A stretch of 64,000 bases of DNA from the NCBI GenBank assembly GCA_051530055.1, contig CM121342.1, forward strand, positions 2,046,001 to 2,110,000, written 5' to 3'. The position numbers and the translations under genes were made by a program. Source of the stretch: Neoechinorhynchus agilis (lineage: Eukaryota > Acanthocephala). Numbering within the stretch: the stretch's first letter is position 1; each line of letters starts with the position of its first letter. This document shows positions 22,830-33,044 of this stretch, piece by piece. The notes beneath the pieces were generated by a model that was not told where the DNA came from, made no database searches, and saw nothing but the letters and a program-made list of their open reading frames with translations.

Positions 22830-23300
22830 AATTAACCCTGGACGAGTACCAACTTCTGCAAATGTATTTGATAATTGTGTTAAAGATTGTTTATTAAAAA
22901 TCTCGGAACCTGATTCTTGTCCAAAAACAACCAAAACTCCTTATGCGAGCAAACACAAACTTTTTGTTCAATTCGATAGTGGTACTAAAACGTGGGACGA
23001 TGTTGATTTCTTTTCTGCGACCCAGGAGTTGGTAGCGAAGCAGATCGCTAAATCAACCGATTATGTCTCGACGTGTATTGCAGAGTTAGTGGAAACGGAA
23101 TCCATTTCGCAAAACGATACTTCACTATTGGCATCGACAACGACCCAGCCGCCCTCGAATACGCCAAGCACAATTCTTTTATTTTTGAAACCGAAAAAAT
23201 AGTCGATTTTGGTCCTGCTGACTGCAATTATCCTACTTTCCATTCCCAATGCTTTGATCTGGTTTTTCTTAGCCCTCCTTGACGTGGACGCGGGTAATCG
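22830..23300 (+). pseudogene. TGS1: TGS1-like RNA cap trimethylguanosine synthase, broken (unit 1)
   Basis: TGS1 is a nuclear methyltransferase that adds two methyls to the m7G cap of snRNAs, snoRNAs and telomerase RNA. Its core features appear in order but in two frames. KHKLFVQFDSGTKTWDDVDF then FSATQELVAKQIA corresponds to the 'FSRFDxGIxLDxEGWFSVTPExIAxHIA' region. After one frame change, DVYCRVSGNGIHFAKR corresponds to 'DAFCGVGGNTIQFA', then IGIDNDPAALEYAKHNS to 'IAIDIDPVKIALARNNA', then FDLVFLSPP. The Trp of the catalytic SPPWGGP motif, which stacks on the m7G base, is a TGA stop here (about 23280). The rest of the domain is missing. The peptide upstream of the core is not assigned. This is a dead partial copy; a working TGS1 must exist elsewhere. 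Confidence 0.75.
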
Positions 23301-23703
23301 TCTCGAGGAAGACGTATGGATAAGCTGGCAAAATAAGATGAGACGGTGAAAACCTCTCTCGAGAAAATTTTATATACTCATCTGTCGGACGAGGCCTGGC
23401 GCCAAGCGTCCTTTCCTGTGTCGTCTGGCGGTTTCGGTATCTGAAAAGCAGCGGATATTTCTCTCCCAGCTTATTTGGGATCGTATGAAGCAAACCGCAT
23501 AATAATTCAGTCTTTTCTTGGCGAGAATTAAACTTTGGATGAAGATTTCGTGGAGGCTTTTAATCCATGGTGTGGAGATTCAGGCAGCGATCAAGTTTCC
23601 GTCAATGGTTGCAAACGACCAGTTAGGGACTAACCCCTGGTAGCGAGAATTCATAACTCTTTCATTTCAGATTCTCGTAACCTGGTAAATCGAATTCGAT
23701 TGG
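23301..23703. other. No gene recognised
   Basis: Short frames only. It ends at GCCGCATAGTTTC, the point where similarity to the 3' flank of the other coiled-coil copies begins. Confidence 0.45.
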
Positions 23704-23841
23704 TGCCGCATAGTTTCTGGATTGCTGAAATTTCGAGCTAGCGTTTTAGCCCAAGCAGCGATCATACAAGAACGAATGAATTTTACGAGATTGTATATGT
23801 TTTCAAACCGTATCCCAAAAAATAGTTATACATAAATTGCG

Positions 23842-26783
23842 TTTATTATACAATTTGCTATTAAATTATGTAAAACAACATGTTCCACTCTAATTTTTAC
23901 CCGGACGAATCGCATCGAATGCATCCGCTATCGCATTCAGTTCTCTGCATGTATTTAAAGCATTCGTGAGATATTGATCTTCGAATAGTGACGAGTTTGG
24001 AGGTTTAGAATGTGTACCAATGGCTGTGATCTTTCTTTGAGGACGCGGAAATGGGTTTTTTTTCTCCTTTTGAAAGTGTGGAGTGGTTTTCCAATGAAGT
24101 TGTGTTTTGATCTTGATTTAACATACAATTGAATTTTTTTGGCAATATTGCAGTACTCTCAGGACCCAAAGATTGCCCGGGCAGGTCGGCGAGGTTCGAA
24201 AATGGCATATTCGTACCGACTGGATCGTCACCTCTTAGTTCATCTATTTCTCAGCTTCCTATTCTCCAATTTAAAAGACGGCGTATCATCCGTTCAAATA
24301 GTCTGAGTCTATGTTTTGGACGATTATTTGTATCTTCAAAATCCTTTGTTTGGTTGCACATTTGGGACTTTAGTTCTTCTTGTGGTTGCTCCAAGACTGT
24401 CACCTTTCTTGTATAGCGGCCAAAATGATCTTCCAAATCTTTGTTCCTTTTCAGAAGCTTGTTTTTCTCAAGTTTGCTCTTCTTTAGCTCATCAATCATT
24501 TGGCCATTTAACTTCTTCATCATTTCCCATTTCTCGTGCGCGTAAACCGAAACGTTTTCACGAAGTTCCGCCTTCAATTTGCTAATTTCACTTTCTTGCG
24601 TCTGAATAATTATTGAACGATTTTGATATTCGCTTAAAGCGCAATCAAACTTCCTTTGAATGGTTTCCACTTTTTCTAACAATTCCCCATTTTGCACAAG
24701 GAGATTTTCTAACTTCATGGAACTTTCTGCTAGTTTCGTCTTCTTCTCTCTTAATTCCTTATTAAGAGATTCGGATTTTGTTTTGAGATCACAGATCTCA
24801 GATTGAGCATTTCCCAAGCAACCCTGAAGTCTCAGATTTTCTTCTTTGCTTTCCATAAGTCGTGTATTTTCTTCTAAATTCCTCGACTGTTCCAAATGTT
24901 CGAGTTTTCCCATAATGTTTTGAAGTTTTAGTTCAAGTGATTGCTTATCAGTTTTCAATTTTATTTCCGTCTGTGAAAACTGTTCTACCCTTTTTGCGGC
25001 CATGTCTGTTTCTGCTCTCAATTTAGCTTCAACTTCTGCAATTCGCCGATCTCTCGATTTCCTTTCAATTTCATTTTGGTCGTTGATTTCCTTTAGTTGA
25101 TTTAATTTAGCCCTTAGGTCATTTATGAGTTGACCGTTAGCCTTGAATTCGGCAGCCATTTCTTCATTCTGCTTTATAACTTTTTCTAAATGTTTTTCCG
25201 TTTCCGATGAACCTTGTACTTTCGAATCAAATTCCTCATTTGCCAATTTAAGGGATCTCTCAAGATTAATTATTTTCCGCTGGCTTTCATCAATACGACA
25301 TTGCATCTCCCGTTCCGTTTTTGACAAATTGATTTCCTTTTCTCGCTGAGCAGACGAAAGTTTCGTTTTTAAATCCCGATTTTCCTTCGTCATTTCCTCT
25401 AATTCTGAAGATAGCGTTCCACACTTCTTGTTTTTCTGCTCAATTTCATTTTCATTAATTTTCTGCCTTTTAGTCAGTACTGAAATTTTAGCATTAAGGT
25501 CATTGTTTTGATTTGATACCTCCTTCAGCCTGCGTTTGTTGTCAATCAAACGATTCTCTTTCTCATTCAAACTTTCTAAAATTTCCTTTTGGTATTCCTG
25601 CAATTTCATCACCTCCTCTTGCGCGTCTTCTGCAAACGATTTAAGCTCATTTTCTTTTTTCGATAAATCAGCATTCGTACTTTTCGCAAGTCTTAAATCC
25701 TCCTTCAAGTTAGCATTCTGTTTTGCTAACTCGGTAATCCTAATATTTTGGTCTGAACACTTTTTGTCCCTTTCCTCAAAATAGTTTTCTCGTTATCATT
25801 CTCAGCCTTACAATTTGTGCGTTTAATTCATCGTTTTGCGCGGATATTTCTTTTAGGCTGCGATTCGTGTCCTCTAGCAGCATTTCCTTCTCACTTAGCT
25901 CCTCCTTCAGCATTTTGCATTGGGAATCAATATCTCGGATAGGGGACAAACGACTTTCTGTTTGAGGCTTTGTTTCTTGTTTTCGAAAATTATCTATATT
26001 CACATTTTTATTGTTTGTACTCTTGGAAGCCCCTTCTATATGCTTACTCCAACCGAAAGGCTCGTCATCCGATTCATATTTTCCCAGCGGATCGCCTCCG
26101 TTTTCAATACATTGTGTGCCATTTAATAGGTCGGGACTTTTAATTGACTCTTTCTTGCCGTCGTTGCTTCCCTTGCCATTTGAATGCTCAGTTTCCTTTG
26201 TTTCTTTTGGTTTCTCTAGCTCAGTGGATTGACCATTTTCGCTGTTCTGAATAGCAACAATCAGATCCGACAAAGATGAGTAAGGGCAATTTTTATCGTA
26301 TGGGCTTTCGCCTTCACTAGCAAGGATATTGTTTATTGTTGTTTTCCGGTCTTTGTCTCCATCGAACAACAATGCTGACAAAAGACAAGTGAGTGTCGTT
26401 TGGTCGCTCTGGTTCAATCGTGTACACATTTGTAAAAAAAATTCACTTACAGAAGGCGTTGACAGTCCGTAACAGTAAAAGCTCAAAATCAAGGAAGCGC
26501 GCCCCAATAGTTCTAATGGTTTAATTGCCATCTTAAAGCGATTCTCTAACAACTTTTTCATTTCGCTTGGTTTTTTTCCAAGCATTAAAAAATCTACAGG
26601 TGGATTTTGTTCATTCACGGTGTTTTCAATTTGAGAACAAATGTCCTGCATTATTTTATACACAGCATTTGGGTCGTTAATAGAAATCCAAGTTCGGATA
26701 TTGCGTCGTACCTTACATGTCGGAGATACGGAGGCAGCGATGAGGTTAGTTATCATAGTACGAATATTGGCGTTGAGACTCAT
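23842..26783 (-). pseudogene. Long coiled-coil protein, copy B (nearly full length, unit 1)
   Basis: The most complete copy. From ATG 26783 (MSLNANIRTMITNLIAA) residues 1-150 look globular, with SINDPNAVYKIMQDICSQIE, LELLGRASLILSFYCYG and LLFDGDKDRKTTINNILASE. Residues about 150-270 are a charged low-complexity linker. Then about 600 residues of heptads follow, ending LRLFERMIRRLLNWRI and a basic tail. Predicted length is about 900 residues. An 8-bp deletion relative to copy A near 25790 shifts the frame and exposes a stop at 25776. A TGA at 24251-24253 replaces an open codon seen in A and C. AATAAA (reverse) is at 23842-23847. I recognise no family for the N-terminal domain; the coiled coil is generic (golgin, kinetochore or centrosome scaffold types are possible). 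The 5' flank forms an inverted repeat with 27830-28060. Confidence 0.8.
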
Positions 26784-26899
26784 TTCTAAAATTGAAGAAG
26801 GGGTTTTCCTATCAGGAATCAATATGTTGGAGCGGTTTGTATTGATAAAAATGAAGATACATTTTAAAATAAAGAATAATTAAAAATTCTCAGAAACAT

Positions 26900-27136
26900 A
26901 TGAGAAAGTAAACGATAGTGCCCTCAGCAGATTTAAAAGCTCGATCGCTGTTAGCGACAAATCGAATACAAAACAATTTTTAATTAATACCACAAAGCGG
27001 AGGATTTTATGAATTGTCAAATCACTTTTAACGTAAAAAATCATTTCAACGTTAGAAATCTATTCATAAAGGCATGATCCAAAAACTTTATAAATTTCAA
27101 ATTCAAGCTACCGTCGACTTGCATTATGCGAATCTT
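26900..27136 (-). promoter_or_regulatory. 5' flank of coiled-coil copy B, inverted-repeat arm 1 (unit 1)
   Basis: About 200 bp, from CTCAGCAGATTTAAA to CAAGCTACCGTC, matches 27830-28060 in reverse complement with many small differences, and also matches 6770-7010. It is conserved upstream of every family member that keeps a 5' end, so it is probably the family's promoter. No perfect TATA box was found. Confidence 0.6.
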
Positions 27137-27829
27137 GGATTCGTACGTGGCCTGGGATGACCGCGTGCATCCAGAAATGGTTTCTAAACTAATTCGCATA
27201 AACTATTATTAGAAAACCGCTATTCAATAATGTTTTTAATTCCCCTTTACAATAAAGGATCCTTAAACCTTTTTTAACCTTCGTTTTCTTTATTGCATTA
27301 GGATAGCATTTTAAATGGCTTATTAAGTGCCGCGATTTTCAAAGTAGCGATTGGTATGTAGAGTCGAGAATCTCTCTTCTCCGCTAAAATGGAATTCACT
27401 GACCAATTTCCTTGACTAGGATGAGCGGATTAGTAGGTTTTCAAAAAGATCGTACGTATGACTAATAATTTGAAAATTTATCCTCGGATCATTAAACCTA
27501 AAAAATCCCAGTAAATGTTGACAGAGAAAAAGAGATCAAGAATCCGAATACGTCCGTGACGTTCATTTATAGAATCGTTTCAAATTCTTAAATGAGAGCT
27601 TGATCGCCAAAATGGAGGTTTCTTGGCTTAGTAAGCAACTCGCTCGCTTGTATTGGAACACTACACGAATAGCAACACAACGAACAATAATCGAGCATTC
27701 GAGAGCTGAGGGGGATGATGTATTTCTCAAAAATTATTATTGATCATAGGTATTCCTTTGGGAAATCGTTCACCATCTAAAGATGATTGTCTTTAGCTAT
27801 GGTTTGGAAAACATGAATGCTTGCTTATC
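27137..27829. other. Spacer between head-to-head promoter arms
   Basis: AT-rich, no gene recognised. It separates the two inverted promoter copies by about 700 bp. Confidence 0.4.
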
Positions 27830-28060
27830 ACTAGACGGTAGCTTCAATTCGAAATTTAGAAAAAAGTTTTTGGGTCATGCTTTTATGAATAGTTTTCTGA
27901 CGTTAAAATGATTTTCTACGTTAAAAGTAACTTGACAATTCATAAAATCCTTCGCTTTGTGGTACTAATTCAAAATATTTTTGTATTCGGTTTCTCGCTA
28001 ACAGCAATTTGGCATTTAAATCTGCTCAGCGCACTGTGGTTTCTTTTAATATCAATAAAA
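27830..28060 (+). repeat. Inverted-repeat arm 2 (promoter copy, unit 1)
   Basis: Reverse complement of 26900-27136, starting GACGGTAGCTTCAATTCG. It is fused on its right side to a fragment of the coiled-coil gene's N-terminal domain and partly lies inside the 118-codon open frame at 27908-28264. Confidence 0.8.
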
Positions 28061-28264
28061 TTGAATCAGCGCAACCAAACGACACTTGCGTGTCTTTTTT
28101 TAGCACTGTTGTTTAATGGAGACAAAGACAGGAAAACCACAATTTACACTGTGCTTGCAAGTCAATTTTCTAAACGTTGCACTTTAAAAAAAAAGAATAT
28201 AGATTTTTTAAGAAAATGTGAAAATTATTTCGTTCAGCTTAAAGATATAAACTTTTTGAAATGA
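27908..28264 (+). CDS. Chimeric 118-aa open frame: promoter DNA fused to coiled-coil gene fragment (unit 1)
   Basis: Complete ATG-to-stop frame. Residues 1-50 are translated from what is promoter sequence in copy B and are strongly hydrophobic (ILRFVVLIQNIFVFGFSL, then ALWFLLISI), resembling one or two membrane segments. From about residue 51 it reads NQRNQTTLACLFLALLFNG and DKDRKTTIYTVLASQ, the same frame and peptide as residues 133-160 of the coiled-coil protein, then a short Lys-rich end. The homologous left locus (6745-7210) is not open over the first part. Whether it is expressed is unknown; it may be a chance frame in a decaying paralogue or a new gene. Confidence 0.35.
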   Translation: MIFYVKSNLTIHKILRFVVLIQNIFVFGFSLTAIWHLNLLSALWFLLISIKLNQRNQTTLACLFLALLFNGDKDRKTTIYTVLASQFSKRCTLKKKNIDFLRKCENYFVQLKDINFLK

Positions 28265-28484
28265 AAGAGTTGCTTTGAAATAGAAAGGTGCAATTTTGAT
28301 TTCGAGTAGAAGAGAAATAGGCTTTTGTTCGCCCATTCATTTTAAACTTTTTCTATTGTTGTTGATTGGATATGACATTTGTGGATATCCCAGCATTAGC
28401 TAACTGATCGACCAGATCACAAATCTATTGTATGAAATCAAGTGCCAAAATATTAGGATATTCTTCGAGCGATAAATAGGTAAC

Positions 28485-28613
28485 ATACCATTCGACTCAT
28501 CGGTTTTTATCGTTTGTTATTTTGCTCAATTCATATAATCAACAGTTTTCCATTTTTCCGTAATCCCGTTTTGTGAGAGATCTAAAGTTGAAGCATATTG
28601 CAAATATGTTTTA
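28485..28613 (-). pseudogene. 3' remnant of the 103-aa small basic gene (unit 1)
   Basis: Matches the last 30 or so codons of the minus-strand gene at 7783-8094, including its stop. It is cut at 28613 by an unrelated LINE fragment. It shows that the left locus and this locus derive from one larger segmental duplication. Confidence 0.6.
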
Positions 28614-28765
28614 AAATTGCACGACCTGTGGGCAAGATGCCTCGGGCCGAATTATATTGGCCGTGAACTGCAGTCGTCTGCGGCGCAAATATTCACTGGG
28701 CGGTGGGACTCCGGCTCTCTTATAAAGTGCTTTGTTGGTCACTTTATCTGACCATCTGACTTTGA
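28614..28765 (-). mobile_element. LINE C-terminal fragment (unit 1)
   Basis: Minus-strand peptide KVRWSDKVTNKALYKRAG followed by EYLRRRRLQFTANIIR matches the C-terminal stretch of many LINE polymerases ('RxRWxDxVTNxxLxxRxG...IRxRRLxxxGHxxR'). Only this tail remains, wedged between a gene remnant and a Penelope-like RT. Confidence 0.65.
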
Positions 28766-28789
28766 ACGCCGCACGTAAGAGAGATGAAT

Positions 28790-29596
28790 GATTTTGGTCC
28801 AACTTCCTCGTCGCCGTTGGTGACCCATACCCTTTCGACATACCGAAGCCATCGTTTAATCGCTTTGTTTTTGCACAGAAAACTTTTCTCCCAACTCCTC
28901 ATATATATCGGCGATTATCGGAGCAAGAGGCGAGCCCGTCGCTACACCGTCCCTCCGATCTACTCAAAGGCAGTCCCCGACGTGCACCACTTCAATACAT
29001 CGGTCCAGGTAGAAACATCCATCTTCACTTCTTCACATTTTTCCGATAGAAACATCGCAGCCATGTTAACTACCTTGCGTAACGGTATGTTTGTAAAAAG
29101 CGAAGAAACGTCTGCCGTAAATAGAGTTCTATCGGTCAATGTCTGACCCTTGATTTCACTAGCGAATGCAATGCCATCACTGATAAACGAGTCCGCCACT
29201 GGAAGTACATTTTTGGTTAACCTATTGATCTCCTTCGCCAGTTTACGGTTGAACGTCGTATAGCTCGCAATTATAGGCCGAAATTGTAAGTTGGGCTTGT
29301 GGATTTTTGGCAAGAGGTACAAGAAGGCACATTGACTCAATGACGACCGCACTTTCAGATATAAGTCTTCAGGTAATATATTCCGTCTAACAAGGCTTCT
29401 CAAATAATCGTTGAATTGAGTTTCCCTCTTGGTGGTAGGGTCGCTCATGCCACTGAACTTGCCAGACTCCAAGAGTTGCTCGGCAGCTTCTTTGTACTTG
29501 TAAGTATCTACTGCCACTAATGCCCTGCCTTTGTCCGATTTACAGATCGTAATCTCCTCATCTGCTAATACGTTCCTCAGTATCGGCCACTCCTTT
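28790..29596 (-). mobile_element. Penelope-like element, RT N-terminal half (unit 1)
   Basis: Minus-strand peptides are typical of Penelope-like RT: ITICKSDKGRALVAVDTYKY, LYLLPKIHKPNLQFRPIIAS, LFTADVSSLFTNIPL (the D-x-x-S-L-x-T-N-I-P motif with the first catalytic Asp), then DGVATGSPLAPIIADIYEEL, then RYVERVWV in place of the YVDD box. It is 5'-truncated, joining coiled-coil copy C at 29597, and lacks the nuclease half. The altered YVDD box makes it inactive. A single open frame at 28960-29664 borrows its ATG from antisense coiled-coil sequence. Confidence 0.85.
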
Positions 29597-31040
29597 TCAT
29601 CGGAAACGGAAAAACATTTAGAAAAAGTTATAAAGCGGAATGAAGAAATGGTTGTCGAGCTCAAGGCTAACGGTCAACCGATAAATGACCTTAAGGCTAA
29701 ATTAAATCGACTAAAGGAAATCAACGACCAAAATGAAATTGAAAGAAAAGCAAGAGATCTCCAAATTGCAGAAGTTGAAGCTAAATTGAAAGCCGAAATG
29801 GACATGGCCGCAAAAGAAGTTGAGCAGTTTTCACAGAAGGAAATAAAATGGAAAACTGATAAGCAATCACTTGAAGTAAAACTTCAAAACATTATGGGAA
29901 AACTCGAACATTTGGAACAATCGAGGAATTTCGAGGAAAATACACGACTTATGGAAAGAAAAGAAGAAAATCTGAGACTTCAGGGTTGTTTGGGAAATGC
30001 CCAATCTGAGATCTGTGATCACAAAACATAATCGGAATCTCTTAATAAGAAATTAAGGGAGAAGAACACGAAACTAGCAGAAAGTTCCATGAAATTAGAA
30101 AATCTCCTGATGCATAATGGGGAATTGTTGGAAAAATTGGAAACTATTCAAAGGAAGTTTGATTGCGTTTTAAGCGAAAATCAAAATCGTTCAATAATTA
30201 TTCAGACGCAAGAAAGTGAAATTAGCACATTGAAGGCAGAACTTCGTGAAAAGGTTTCGGTTTACGCGCGCGAGAAATGGGAAATGATGAAGAAGTTAAA
30301 TGGCCAAATGATTGATGAGCTAAAGAAGAGCAAACTTGAGAAAAACAAGCTTCTGAAAAGGAACAAAGATTTGGACGGCAAACAAGAAAGGTGAGTCTTG
30401 GAGCAACCACAAGAAGAACTAAAGTCCCAAATGTGCAACCAAACAAAGGATTTTGAAGATGCAAATAATCGTCCAAAACATAGACTCAGACTATTTGAAC
30501 GGATGATACGCCGTCTTTTAAATTGGAGAATAGGAAACTCAGAAATAGATAAACTAAGAGGTGACGATCCAGTCGGTACGAATATGCCATTTTCGAACCT
30601 CGTCGACCTGCCCGGGCAATCTTTGGGTCCTGAGAGTACTGCAATATTGCCAAAAAGATTCAATTGTATGTTAATGCAAGATCAAAACTCAACTTCATCG
30701 CAAAACAACTCCACACAAACAAAAGGAGAAAAAAGAACGCCTCCGCGTTCTCAAAGAAGAAGCACAGCAGTTGGTACTCATTCTAAACTTTCCAACGGTC
30801 AATATTCGAGGGCAATTGCAGATGCATTCGATGCAATTCGTCCGGGTAAAAATTACAGTGAAATATGTTGTTTTAAATAATTAAAATGCAAATTGTATAA
30901 TAAACGTAATTTATGTATTACTATTTTTCGGGACACGGTTTAAAAACATATGCAATCCCATAAAATTCATTGGGTTTTATATGACCGCTGCTTAAGCTGA
31001 AATGCAAGCTAGAAATTTAAGCAACTCTTAAACTATACGG
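29597..31040 (+). pseudogene. Long coiled-coil protein, copy C (3' half, unit 1)
   Basis: Same family as A and B but on the opposite strand. It starts abruptly at TTCATCGGAAACGG, corresponding to the middle of the coiled coil (SSETEKHLEKVIKRNEEM), so over half of the gene is missing. Stops at 30029-30031 (TAA) and 30392-30394 (TGA) break it, both at codons open in A and B. It keeps the cleanest C-terminus: SEIDKLRGDDPVGTNMPFSN, a Ser/Gln/Arg-rich tail and AIADAFDAIRPGKN. AATAAA is at 30899-30904. Homology to the 3' flanks of A and B continues to about 31040. A DNA-level duplication, not a retrocopy, because flanking DNA is included. Confidence 0.8.
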
Positions 31041-31425
31041 CGAAAACGGGTACTAATCATTTTCATGATTCTTTTAAAAACCATTATGTTTGCAAATAAT
31101 CTATAAAGGTATCGATGGAAACGGCGGAACATGTTTATCCTCCATTGCTTCGAGGATGCACCCAGCATTCCCTTTCTGAATCGCAAAGCTGATTCTCCAA
31201 TAAAAACAGTGGGCTGCACGGGGTTCCTTGTTGTTGCGGTCAACAATTTTACAACCTTTGTTAAAAATTTTGCGGTGCTTAGTCCGAATGCACCAATTGT
31301 CTCAATGGCGAGAGGTTGGAAAAATGTAGATTCGACGAATCGACGCATTTGTATTTTTTCGATCTTCCGTCCTTTTCGCCACTTCACTGGCTCCTGAAAC
31401 TGGAAGGTGTAATTTGCTCTTCGCA
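31041..31425 (-). mobile_element. R-tail repeat, tail block (unit 1)
   Basis: Reverse-complement match to 1985-2330. The minus frame includes FVESTFFQPLAIETIGAFGL and IGESALRFRKGMLG, a retroelement-tail-like peptide. Its partner block is at 33045-33300, with a LINE of opposite orientation in between. Confidence 0.55.
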
Positions 31426-33030
31426 TCCCAATCGAAACTGGTGGCGTGAAATAAAAAATGTCACTGGTCTTGGTAGATCCACCCCCTTAGCATCTCTCCT
31501 CAAATCTGATCTCCTCTCAATCCTCAACACCATGAATAAAAACCTTTGTCCTCCCAAATCTCCTCTCCATTGTCCCAACCTCCCTTCTTACTTTCGGACC
31601 CACCCATTCATACATGCCCTTCCTTAGTTTCCTTTCTCGAAATCCTAGAGATCCTTAAACGCCTGCCCCGCCATTCTTCCCCTAATTCGACTATTCCAAA
31701 TTGGGCCATTCGTTTCATCATCCCGGAACTTATCGATCCTCTAACGCACATAACGAACCTTAGCTTTCTATTGGGCTCTTTCCCATCGTGTCTTAAGGAA
31801 GCCCGTGTCGTTCCCCTACCCAAATACAATAAACCGACTTCCCACACATCCTTTCGTCCCATCTCTATCCTCTCACCTTTCTCTAAAATCTTAGAAAAAT
31901 GTTTTAAAACCCGCCTACTTCCCTTCTTCCTCAAAAACATCTCCCCTTCCAAATTCGCTTTCCGTCCTAATTATTCTTGTTCTGATGCCCTCCTCTGCAT
32001 CTAAGATACGCTTGTGCGCAGCTTGGATTCCAACCCAGTATCAACCGTCCGTCTCGTGCAACTGGATGTTTCCAGGGCGTTTGAGTCGGTAGATCACTCC
32101 CTTCTCCTCCAAGCATGTGCTTCCTTTGGCCTCTTAACCTGGCAACTCGCTTGGATTTCCTCTTTCCTCTCCAACCGCAAAACAATACATTCAATGTGGA
32201 ACTTCTTGCTCCTCTTCTCTACCCGTATTTAAAGGGGTCCGCAAAGCGCCGTACTTTCCCTCTCCTCTTTGAAATTTTTCTAAATGGCCTTCATCCCCTC
32301 ACTCCCCCTACCAAATATTTTCTCTATGCAGATGACCTCACAGTCATTACCGTCGCATCTCCCTCTCTCTCCCTCTCCACAACCATGGACGAGTTCAACC
32401 ATCTCATTTCCTCGCTCTCCGCCCTAAACCTCTCCCTAAATTTATCCAAATCTTTTGAGCTTGTCCCCACATTTCCAAACGCAATCTTATCCCCACGCCT
32501 CTCCCTCTCACCATCCAATGCTACTCTTCTCTCCGAATACTGAGCCTGACTTTACAAGAAAACCTTAAATGGGATGCCCACATTTCGTTTACACTCTCTA
32601 AAACAAGCCCTCGTTTTTACCTCCTCAAACTCCTCCGGCGTCTCGGCGTTTCCTCTAAACACCTTGCCCACTTTTATTTCTCTGCCATCCTCCCAATCCT
32701 TACATACGCCTTCCCCACTTTCCTCGCCCTTTCCGCCAATGCTCTCCATTCCCTCGAAACCTTCCACAAGGGAGCATCGAGAATATGCGGGACTTCACCC
32801 CTTCCCCTCGACGCCCACCTCCACTCCATTTTCTCTAAAAACGCCCTCCGTCTTCTTCAACCCCCACCACAATTTTCTTCCCTCATCTCTAAATACTCTT
32901 CCCCCAAGCCCAATCTTTCTTTAACAACCGGAGAACAAGGAAAGACTCCCAATCGGTCATTCTCCTGTAAAACTCCAAAGACAAATCCCACCTCCCTGCC
33001 TCAACATCCGACATCCAGACAACTTCAGCA
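31426..33030 (+). mobile_element. LINE, CR1/L2-like (LINE-2 of this window, unit 1)
   Basis: Reverse transcriptase is well preserved. Early motifs are LKEARVVPLPKYNKP, SFRPISILSPFSKILEKC and KFAFRPNYSCSDALL. The catalytic motifs follow: VQLDVSRAFESVDHSLLL (motif A Asp present) and FLYADDLTVITVA (intact YADD box). Thumb peptides such as RFYLLKLLRRLGVSS and ASRICGTSPLPLDAH run to about 32990. The endonuclease half is missing, so it is 5'-truncated. A few breaks interrupt it: a TAA near 32002, an early stop near 32230 and a frame change before the YADD stretch. The sense strand is strikingly C+T-rich. It sits in opposite orientation between the two blocks of the R-tail repeat. Confidence 0.85.
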
Positions 33031-33044
33031 AAGATAGATGCTGG

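Noticed and set aside
24129-24585. Open frames rich in Ser, Phe and Leu opposite the coiled-coil genes
   Set aside because: They are antisense shadows: Lys/Glu-rich heptads read backwards give Phe/Ser/Leu-rich frames, and they recur at every copy of the family.
26900-28060. Inverted repeat as a DNA transposon (MITE)
   Set aside because: The arms match the 5' flank of a gene family, are imperfect, and carry no terminal inverted ends or obvious target duplication.
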